This document shows positions 12,775 through 23,600 of a stretch of 64,000 nt of DNA, piece by piece (position 1 is the first letter of the stretch; each line of letters starts with the position of its first letter). The notes beneath the pieces are model-generated. The model was not told where the DNA came from, did not search any database, and saw only the letters and a program-made list of their open reading frames with translations. Position numbers and translations under genes: made by a program. The DNA is taken from contig OX387199.1 of assembly GCA_947561715.1 (NCBI GenBank), positions 20,217,001-20,281,000 of the forward strand, in the 5' to 3' direction. The stretch is from Ascidia mentula. Taxonomy: Eukaryota > Chordata > Ascidiacea > Phlebobranchia > Ascidiidae.

Positions 12775-13698
12775 ATGAATATTAAAACATTCGGCGAATC
12801 CCGGACTTACAGAATACCCGAAAAACTATGTGAGATAGACATGATTACGGACAATTTTGCTGAACGTGGGCAAGTTTTGAAACTGTCAAAAAGTTTTGCT
12901 GCGCAGATAAAAGAGCTGTGTGTGCAAGAAGAGGTAATGGTTTCGTTCGATGTGTTTTCCTGTTCCCCAACGTACTGGTAATGTTGGCCGCGAACGTAGC
13001 AGCAGAAACATTTCGAAACGACTTAACATTGGAACAAAGATGCTCGTTGCTGTCACACATTGTAGATGTCTTCGTTTGGTCCTGAATGCCACCTACCTTT
13101 GTCTCAGAGGTGATCCTTTACGGCAATATGGTCTCCCCTTTCCGTTGCAGTTGCGAACTTCATGATGGTCGGTTGAACATTGGACAACGTTAGTCAGCCC
13201 TCCTCAGTTTTGGAGACGTTTTGTTGGTGACTCATTCGTTGCCATGCAACGGGATGACGTGCAGTCGCTGCTCTCACATCTCTGTTGAACCAAGTTCACA
13301 ATGGAGTGCGAGCAATGCAGTAGATTGTCTTCTTTCGATGTTTTTGTTCGAAGAGAAGAGCGGACAACCCTTTCCACAAAAGTATGCCACAAATTAACTC
13401 ATTCCGACAGATATTTGTCGTTCGTCTCGGCGCACCCGATCGCCCACAGGCGCGATTTTTTTACCACACTGAAGCTGAGTCATTAATAACAAATGACGTA
13501 AAGCAACAACAAGAGGTGGGTTACGCTGTAGAACGCAAACAATTATTACCGTTTTTTCTCGAACGTAACCGTGGCTTGTCGAGGAGGTGTGTTGAGGGCG
13601 AAATACGGGTGCAGTTGCTTAGCGATCAAACACAGGAAAGAACCTGTTTTGTTTTAGCCATGACGACAATTCAAACAAGAATCAACTCAAACAGGTGA
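12775..13698 (+). pseudogene. Unidentified host gene or gene relic (unit 1 copy)
   Basis: The first exon candidate, 12775-12933, encodes 53 residues beginning MNIKTFGESRTYRIPEKLC and ends at a good donor (GAG|GTAATG). Its length and frame are identical in units 2 and 3. A second coding-like stretch (about 12964-13080, residues such as NVAAE) follows. A third is open from 13384 to 13698 and includes FVVRLGAPDRPQA, then CVEGEIRVQLL and QERTCFVLAMTTIQTR. In unit 1 this third block is one continuous frame, while in units 2 and 3 a one-base indel separates its halves. Unit 1 lacks the AG acceptor that unit 2 has before the second stretch. I do not recognise the family. Either the splicing differs from my reading or all copies are decaying. 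Confidence 0.35.
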
Positions 13699-14631
13699 GG
13701 AATTCCTTAACAAACTTATGAAGTGTGGTTGAAACTTAAACCTCAACACAATCTACAAGTTCAAGAATACACACACTTTTACCCTCTCAACACTGTGTTT
13801 ATTGGTAACAACAACAAGTAGCACAAAATATGCGCAATCAGCAAACATTCAACAAAACGATTACATTTTCGTGGAAGTTTAAATTAGCCGCGAACGAACC
13901 AGTTGATATTGAGTGCCAAACAGTAATTGGTCGTTAGAAAAATAACTTGAAACAAAAATCTTAATGCTGAACATTTGATGCAATGTTAACGATAGAATGT
14001 GAATTATGATGCGATTTACACAGAGAGTTTGTCCTGCCATGAATTTTACGACATCTTGTTTGCATTAAAATATAATTATCAATGATATACAAAATACACA
14101 GGGCGAGGTTTATGTACAAGGCGTGTGAGAGGGGGTTTTGAGGGGGTGTTTTAAACTTTTTTTGGTGATATTTGAAGGTAGCAGATTATATTTTCATCTG
14201 TCGATAGTTTGTATTTCATGAGTTGGTTGCATGGAATGTTTCCAACATCATAACATCATATTTACAAGTAAGCGTTGATCCAGAGACAAAATGTAGTAGG
14301 GAAGTCCCTTGTATCAAGGGGAATCACCCGCATCATTGTAATGTCCAATACACAAAAGGAAGAACTACCACATACAACCAAAAAGCAAAACTAAGCAAAC
14401 TGAGTGCGTACACCAACCAAAATTCACGTATTTTTGTTCATTTGTTTGGATCTGACGTCAAATATGTTACTTTGTCCTACTTGTGAGGTTTTTGAATGGA
14501 AAGTTAAAACTTGATATATCAAACAAATGTTGTGATTACTTTTCCATCACAAACTAAATAGGATTCTACACAAAGAAGGTACGCGTGACGTCAAAAAAAA
14601 CAAACACATTTTGCACAAACTGAATGCAAGG
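13699..14631. other. Non-coding interval downstream of the receptor gene
   Basis: This region lies between the plus-strand relics and the 3' end of the minus-strand receptor. It is strongly conserved with 39773-40735 and partly with 62414-63043. I see no coding region. Confidence 0.4.
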
Positions 14632-14637
14632 TTTATT
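14632..14637 (-). terminator. Poly(A) signal AATAAA overlapping the receptor stop codon
   Basis: On the minus strand the stop TAA is followed directly by ATAAA, so AATAAA shares its first base with the last base of the stop codon. The same arrangement is kept in the other two copies. It implies a very short 3' UTR if this signal is used. Confidence 0.6.
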
Positions 14638-17600
14638 TACAGATCGGTTTCTGCTTCGACCACATGTAAGTTTTCTCGGTTAGCAACCACAACCACATTT
14701 TCCTGTTGCTCTTCCTGTGGTTGACGCCTGAAAATGGCACGTAGGCCATCCCGGACTCTATCATAAAGCAGTTTCGGGGCGTTGGAGTAGATGAGGGGAT
14801 TTAGAGAGCTGTTGATGGGGAGCAGGATAATTGCTGACACAGCGTACATCACTGGAGGCATAGGGACTCCACCGATGTTTACAAATGCCATGATGGAAAT
14901 TGGAACCCAGCAGAGAAAATCGGTAATTATCAGTCGAAGGATTTTCTTTTGCATTTCTGCCGAAACAAACGGCATTAATGGTATAATATGTCAGCAAATA
15001 CGAATGTGCTTACCTTTGTTTTGTGTTGCCTCCCTTCCATCTCGTGGCCTCTCGTTCACTTGCCTGGCACTGGCAGTTGACTTCTTGTAAATCCAAAAGT
15101 ACGTAATTGCAACGAACATGAAGGCCAGGAAGTTTAGAATAATAATAGCGATTGAATATCCCCATGCCTTGTCGTTGGCCGTTACATACAGTTTGCTGAT
15201 GCAAACACTGCTGCTGCTGTAATATCTACACATAAACAATTTTGTGGCGAAAATATTGAAGATTTAGCGCAAATAAAAACGAACCCCAAATATCCAGAAA
15301 TATCAAATAACTCAGTGTAATTGTAATCCTCTAGAATATCCATAAAATCCATCCAGGAATTAACATCATATACTCGCATGAGGGCAGTGTTGAGTACTTG
15401 GCAATCGTTGCTTGTGAAGTTGTGTTGGAAAGTTACAAATCGATCCATGAAGTTATTCATGCCTGTATACGCAAAGCTAGTTTAATTCAAAATTGGTTTC
15501 AACACCTACATCTACGACAATATCTTACTTGAGAAGTCGACTGCAAAATTGTCAAAAAACGGATTCTCATTCATCCAAGCTTTGGTTTCGAACAAATGTT
15601 GTAGTTGAGTTGTGAGTGGAATAAAAGCAATTGTAAACGAGAATGCCCAGGAGAGGATAATGGAAAGGATGACAGTTTTCAATTCCGGTTTCATGGATGC
15701 ATCGAACGGCTGAAACAAAGGGGAACATTCACGTGTTTTCATCAAAAACAATAAGTTTGCAAGCTCGGTGGTTATTTCAAACCGAAAGATGGGGAATGTA
15801 GTTGTCAGCTAGAATACCATCGGACTGGAAATTGTTTTCTCTTTCTCTAACTATAGTTCCCAAATTGGGCAAAACTGCGTCATTTTAATAATATTGGTTT
15901 CACTTTCGTTTCTCATGTCAGGCTTAGAATCAAGCGATAGCTGTGAGAGTGATAATAAATAGGTTATAATAGAAAAAAAAAATAATAGAAAGTTGTCATA
16001 AACTTTTGAAAAGGGACGTCACCTGTTCATCGAAGTTGGCAATAGCTGACTTAACAAAATACAATTGTTTCACTTACGTTTTTCACAGCATACAGTCGGA
16101 ATATGGTCAACAGAACCATTGTAAACACCGATGTTTCGCTTGAAAGCAAAACTAATACCCCCATAGTGGTGCAACTTCCGCTTGATCTCCAAATAAGGTC
16201 ATTGGCACAATAAGATCCGGTGTATCTGACACCAGCGGCTCCCAGCATGATCAGATAAACTCCCATGAATAGATCGGAAACGGATAGATTCAAAACGAGC
16301 AGATGGTTTGTGCGAAATGCAGCAGATTGTGATTCTGTCGTCGCCAACGTCTTGCCTTCCATTACCATGACAACCTCAAAACAAATTGGAGCAATATGTA
16401 AACACGTGTTCTTAATACGCCAAGACAAATCTTAGTTTAATTTACCAAATTTCCGGTAATGGCGAGCATCCCCATTATCCACACAATGGCTCGTAGAAAT
16501 GGGTTCGCAATCAACTCGTATCGTGATGAAAATATGTTTTCGTTGATCACTTTTGTATTTGTTGGGCACTCGTCTGACCAATCAGAGCAGTCGCCGACTC
16601 CATTGAATTTCTATATGGAGTAAATTAAAGAAAACTTTGTAGTTAAGTTGCTCATATTGGCGTCCGTAAACAACACATTGCGAAATTACTGTCTTGCATA
16701 TAATTTGCGAACACCGGAACTATGGAAATTAGACAAAAAATATGTACTGCAAGATGCGTGTGTAGTTTTGTGTACGTGGAAGGCGTGTGAAGCGCTAATT
16801 GGCCAGAAATCTGGCGACAAAAATAAGAATAAATTTGTAAACTGGCAGTTCTCATCTGGTGGCAAACGTTGAGGTGTGCTTGTGTGACTAGGTGTCAAGA
16901 AGATGATTTGTGAAGTGGGTCGTAATTAAATTAATGTTGTTTGGTGTTGGTCCTTTTTACATTGGGTGCTTCTATATAATTTTTTACTTTGACGTCAGTT
17001 TATTTAATTATAAAAGTAGCCACCTGTGTAGTTTTGCTCCCAACATTTGTTTTGACGGTGAGCCGTTAGTGCAGGGTGAACTGAGCGTTTACTATGGTTG
17101 GGGTTGGAGGCCCGCGTTAGTACATGGATCAGATATGGGGTAAACGGTTGGTTTAGATCAGAGATACTCAAATATTTTTAGTGCTAAATTAGAAACCTTA
17201 AGTTCATAAGGCTTTATTTAGACCTATTTTGTGACCGAATCGCACATTTTAATCCCGCGAAGATCAACTTTAAAAGTTTGGCGCCGAAAAAACGGAGAAA
17301 AGGTCTTCCTAAATCGGTTCTAAAACTTCCACACCCGCCATTCCAATAACTTATGTCCTAATTCGGGAACACTGAATTAATTTCGGTCACAACAGTAACA
17401 TGCACGGAATCAAAACATCTTTGCCACAGGACACAAAACTTTAAATATTGTCAACATGTGTTTACCTTCTCCTTCTTGACGAACAATGGATCTTTGTTTT
17501 CGCAATAAAACCTTCCGTCATTTGTGCAGTTTATTTCGTCACTTTGATCATCGCAGTTAATTGTGAGGTCACAAACATCCGATTTGTTGACAGAAATCTG

Positions 17601-20600
17601 TCGCAAAAGTCTGAGAAATACTTAAACCGTCTTTGTGGTTAACTGTGTGCGAAAGATTCAACAAAGGGCATTATGACAAACAATACTGAACAACAGACAC
17701 CGATACCTATTTGCTTTTTATAGTTAAAATACAGCTTCGAAGTGATTTTTTTCCAAACTCTTGTAATTAAGGTCTCAATTTTTTTGTGGTTTTGTTGACA
17801 AGAAATAACTTTACTTTGGCTCCATTTAACGTTGGACAGTAGAATCTTCCTTCCTTTGTGCAGTTTTGTTCTGGATATTCGTCACTTTCATCCTTGCAAT
17901 CGATGAAACCGTCGCATACTTTGGACATAGGAATATTGAGAAGTCCGTCTTTTGTGTCGCAGTGTTTCCGATGTTTGCAAAGTTGAGGATCTTCATCGTG
18001 GTCGAAGAATCGACGTGTGCCAGGAGTGTAGATCCAACCACTGCAATCCCGCCTCCCATCGCACAGTAGTTTGTTGTCGACCAACCTTCCCCCATACCAC
18101 GCACCCCTTTTCTGCATAAAACACATCACGTGGTTCCTGGTATGTTTTTGTGCAAACGATTTGTTGCTCATGCTGGAAGGAATATTTTTGTTATTATTTT
18201 AAACGAATGTTTTTTTAGTTATTGTCAGGCTTGTCAGGATTTCCTGGCTGAATCAGGTAGCGACAGACCAGCAGGGACCGAATTTTATACCTGGGAATGT
18301 GATCACTATGTGATTGTCATGCATTAAGATGTTTATTTTTTTCAAGTTTTGGTGAAGTTTTTGCATCAACCAGGTAAAGAACAAAGAAAATAGCAAAATA
18401 AGCTTGACGAACAAATACAATTTGTGACGAAAGCGAGAATTAACTCTTAAACGTGTGAAATGTGACAACGAAATTGACTTTTCACGCGACTCCTCTTCCA
18501 AACTCTTGTTGGAAATGTTTCGCAGTTTTCTCAGCATTTTACAATATTTTTTCCGCTGTGGTCGCAGTACTTTGAGTATCCACAAAAGCGATATGTCTAC
18601 TGGTATTTTGTGCCAATTGTTAAAAATGTGGGTATTACATATCAGTACTACATGCCTTGTTGGGTGGTTTAGTGCAACCCAAAAACCACATAAATTCCAG
18701 CCATTTCAACGTTGCATAGGCAACGCCTGGGAAACTCGGTACAAACACGAGTTCCAAATGTTAACTACCTTGAAAGTAATTCTTTAGTAATGTAATAGGG
18801 TTTTGCAAATAATTATTATCACGTATAATTGAAGTCTTGCACGGCGAAAGCCATATCCACCCTAGAGAAGCCGAATGCCACGCGCTTTGCAGGAATTAGT
18901 TAAACCCTGTGTTTTGTAGCAACGAAGTAGGTGTAGTGTGGTTATTGTGCATGATGTCACTGAATGTTCCCCATCAGTATATAACAACGTCTGTACAACG
19001 TAATCTTTGCACAAGCACATAAAGTGCATGTGACACGGACATGGCAACTTTGCGTAAAACTACTACAACCAACTTATATCCAAAGTTTTTCGGTTCTACG
19101 TCAACTAAACAATGTAGAAAACTGCACAAAAACTGGCGGCGACCAAAAATCGTAAACCTTTTGCACTGTGGCGAAATTGACATCATACAAGGCACTCGCG
19201 TCGAAAAAATGCATTGTTTAGATACCAGAAGGCGCCTTGTATTGCAGATATCAAATAGTTTCAAACATAGAAGAATCCACAGACTACATTACGTCAAAGG
19301 TCAGAACAGGGTTTTACATCACACAAAAATATGTCACTGTGACGTCACAAACCAAAGGATTATTTGTCCCTAATTATCTAAAGACCAAAGGGTATAGCAG
19401 CAACGACATTACTCTGTACTTCGATGAGACGGGGTTGGTGCGTTTCATTGCTCAGTGACATTACATGACGCCATTTTTTGGTAACTTTAACTTTCCTCTT
19501 TGCATTGACTTTAATTTGAAAATGATTCCAGCATCATTTCTAGTTTTAGTGGTTGATTGTGGCGAATTAAATGAATCATTTATGACTCGAACTCGTAGGC
19601 AACACTACTGCAACGCAAAACGTGGTACTATGACAGAATCACTGTGTTGCATAAACAGCTAATTTCGTCGGTTTTTCCTGGCGGTTTTTGCCAGCCTCAA
19701 AATTCAATAAACCTACTTCTATCTTTTGCTGTGAGTGGACAAAACGACAATGCTAAACTGACGGTTTGTCTCTCTCGTGTTTTCAAAAGTTTATGTATCA
19801 CGTTAACGATCATAAATGCCTATAACAACTAGAACACCCAGTCCCAATAACTGTTTTATTATTACACAACTAAATAAGACATAATAGGTCTAAAAAGCGG
19901 TCATCTGTCTGCAGCTCAAATTAACATCAAAATCCGTTTGTTGCACTTTAAAGTTATGAACATCTTTTAGTTTAATTATTTACATGTTTGATTTTTCCGT
20001 GTCACATGCACTTTAAACTTCTGCGCAGTGTGACGTTCTGTTATCATATAAGAATGAAGCATTTTATTAAAAAATCTTTCCATTGTGCTTTGTGGATTAG
20101 TTCGCTTTGAAACGAGTAAAATTGCAAAACCACAACATTGGTTGTAACTCGCTTCATGTCTCTGAATGTTGGTTTGTTCCACAGTAGTTTAGAAAACTAC
20201 AGAAACCAAACCATTGAGGTAACAAATATTAATGTTTGCCGAAGTAAGTTCGTGTAATAATTACGTTCAACTGCGTAAACATTGTTGCAAACGTTTGTTT
20301 AAACTGGAGTTTGTCCAGCAAGTGAGTAAGTACATTGTGTTGGTAAGAACCTACAAATGTACGTAAACATCTAAACTCTGGTAAACCTATTTCTGACAAA
20401 ACAATAAGTTATGCATTCTCACTTACCCAACACGTCCACCTCCCCTGTATGTAGTTGGTTGTTGCTGTTGTTGAGCAGTCGTTCTTCACTTCGTCATCCA
20501 CACTGAAAATATTTGAATGTTTCGCGTTTATTTATTATAATTAAAAACTCCAATTGAATGCAGATGAGATTTACATGCGACTCCTGTAGTAATTAAATAT

Positions 20601-23600
20601 AAGTTTTTAAAACCCATACACGGGAATTCAGCTCAGAACTGACCCAAAATTACGAAAAGACGCTTAACCTCCAAACACGTACTGCAGGGCAGCTGAGGAA
20701 CAGACAAACATATTGAAACCACTTTAAAACAACTAAAACTGTCAACTTGATATTATGCAAATTTCCTATGGTTGGTCGCCCATTATTGAAACACTGTTGC
20801 GTCACCAAGGTTGCCCGCTTGTAGTGCCCAGATATGCAATGACTTGCATTTAAAGTCTTTTTCGACTACAATACTTTGTATTCAAGGTCTAAAACGACGC
20901 CTTTATGATGTCATGACAGTAAATGAAAGGGTATTTTCCTACAGCGGCGAAATACATCATTTTAAACTACATTATTCATGAGTCATGCCAATGAAAACAA
21001 GTCATGCCAATGAAAACAAGTCATGTAGTATTTACAGACACTTAACACACCTTATACTATTGTAAGTCATAGAATTCTGGTGACGCATTGGATGTCAGTG
21101 GTTTTAATCTTATGGATAAACTAATGCTTTATCACTTACTAATGAAACTTGCCACAATCTTTGGTTTTCCCAGGTTGACAAAAACATTCGTCACTTTTGT
21201 CGGGACAATCGATGACGTCATCACATACACGTGACCTTGAGATGATCATAGGGTCATTTGTACATTGGAAGCATGAACGATGATTAAAGGTCCCCAAACT
21301 TCGAATGTCTCTGCAAATAACACAAGTCAATTCCGTCTTATCTCAACGAAAGGTATTTTCAACCAACCACAACAGTTCACAAATACCTGACATCTCCATT
21401 CTCCGAGGTGTAACACAAATCAGATTTATCATCACAATCTGCAATGCCGTCCCATAGAAACATTTGCGGAAGATTGCAATTCCTGCCATTCCGAACACAT
21501 TTGAATCCATGTCCATTATTCCAGTGTTGGAAAGCTGGACAGTCATTGCAAGTATCGCCATCACAAACAGTCGAACGTTTCCAACAAGCTGAATTTGGAC
21601 ACTGGAAGTGGGAGGGGCAGAGGTACTCACATGGGGAATTCCCCAGACAATGAGCAAAGTCGCAGATTTCATTTTTTGAGTTACAGGAAAAGTTGGCTGC
21701 ATCCAATGTGTTGTAACAGACTCCATTTTTGTCGAAACAATTACAACGTGGTTTTGAACTAAATAAAATCAATAGTTATTTGCATCAACGAAATAAAAGG
21801 TATTTTCATAACTACAAAAATACCCTATATTGTTGTTGCTGCACTGCTGATGGAATTTCCCATTACAACTGGCTTCATCACTCATATCAGGGCAATCTAT
21901 GAAGTCATCACAAACACTTGACATTGAGATGATCATAGGGTCATTTGTACATTGGAAACACAGTCGTTCGTTCAGAGATGAAGAAGTACGAATGTCTCTG
22001 CAATAACAAATTTGTTTATAGATGCCATACTTTGCCCATAAGCAGGCAGTTAAAGCTGTTCATTTTATTATCATAACCATTAATATAAACAACAAAGTTC
22101 ATATGACTAAAATTATATTTAACTCTAAAACGTTTCTTTTTTTTCGTTTTCACTGCAATAGGAAGAATGACGCCAGTAGAAACACCGATCCAATGGCGTT
22201 GAAAGAAAATATGATGTATAGTAAGATAAGGAACACATTGGGAGAGGGAAGTCTGGGGCAGTGCTGGCAAGTATGCACATGCAAAACACAATCAAAAACG
22301 AATTACCTGACATCTCCATTCTCCGAGGTGTAACACAAATCAGATTTATCGTCACAATCAGAAATACCGTCCCATAGAAGCATCTGCGGAAGATTGCAAT
22401 TCCTGCCATTCCGAACACATTTGAATCCATGTCCATTATTCCAGTGTTGGAATGCTGGACAGTCATTGCAAGGATCGCCATCACAAACAGTCGAACGTTT
22501 CCAACAAGATGAATTCAGACACTGGAAGTGGGAGGGGCAGCTGAAGTCACACAGCGTTTTTCCAACACATTGGATGTTTCCTTTACAAAACTCCTCCACT
22601 CTTAGGGCGCATACTATCTTTGAATCGTGGTAGTCAAACTTGTTATCGCAACTGTAACAAAAGTAAAGTATTACGTCCTATAACAAAAGTTTTGAAAGAT
22701 TTGTGTTAGTTAATGTTTAAAAATGAAGAGTCGTCATGGCTGATAATCAGTAAATGTTGTAGGTTTGGTTTTAAATAAACCAGATTAATGCCAATTAGTC
22801 ATGCACGACTGGGTATGCAGATGTGTGAATAACAAAACACAACCTACGACTTCACAATAATTTCGCGTAACATCTGCTGAAAAAAAACTAATAGAAAGCA
22901 AATTGGAGCCAATATTATAAATTGTGTGAGCCATAAACAGTTGACCATTGTTTCGTTCTATAAGGTCTCATCAGTGCTGCGACTGATGCTGACGATCATG
23001 CCGACCATCCGGTCAGGCAAATACTTCTACTTTGTGGTGACGATACAGCCACCGTCATCCGTTGGGCACCAAACTAGGTGCATCCATACGGAGAAAACAA
23101 GGTGGAGTAAACTATTGGAATCAGGTAATTATTCGTGTAACTCTTTCAAGCAATGCTAAATTTATCAAATCTTTCGCGAAGATTTCTATTCCTTCGAAAG
23201 GATTTCGACAAATGTCAACAAACGAAAAGCAGCTGCAAACGAGGCAGCAGACGCAAAACCACCGCAAACCGTAGATAAGAGCAAGACAGACGCCTGACCC
23301 GTTTCTTAACCTGGGTTTAAATCCCGGTGTGGTAAAAAAACGATACCGCCACAACTCCCGTGGTTCCTCCAGAAGCAACCAGTTGCCACAAGTCAACCAT
23401 GTGGGACGACGGCATTACCGAAATGCGGTCCCACAAACGGAACAAAACACTGGCGCCTACTTCCTACATACGTGTGTGCATTTAGGACTTCTGGTCCCAT
23501 CCTCTTAAACTCGGTGCCTCTGCAGGCATTGGTTGTTACGAGATGGTCAACATCCCCCTCTTTGCTGACCTCTCACCTCTCTCTTCTTTTAAAACAATAT

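Noticed and set aside
12845-13092. Overlapping minus-strand frames opposite the unidentified plus-strand gene
   Set aside because: They mirror the plus-strand exon, lack splice support, and are not kept in frame across units.
18253-18585. Minus-strand frame beginning MWILKVLRPQRKKYCK, considered as the missing receptor exon
   Set aside because: Replacement changes and indels between units 1 and 2 look neutral, no fitting acceptor/donor pair was found, and there is no cysteine pattern of an LDLa module.
19465-19662. 65-codon frame after the nested gene, also open in unit 2
   Set aside because: It starts right after the nested gene's stop and has no domain or splice signals. It is more likely part of that gene's 3' UTR.
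19901-19921. Short motif ATCTGTCTGCAGCTCA recurring at about 19905, 24297, 46094 and 50516
   Set aside because: Two sites per unit share the motif, but flanking sequence differs and no terminal repeats or target duplications were found. It is too short to call an element.
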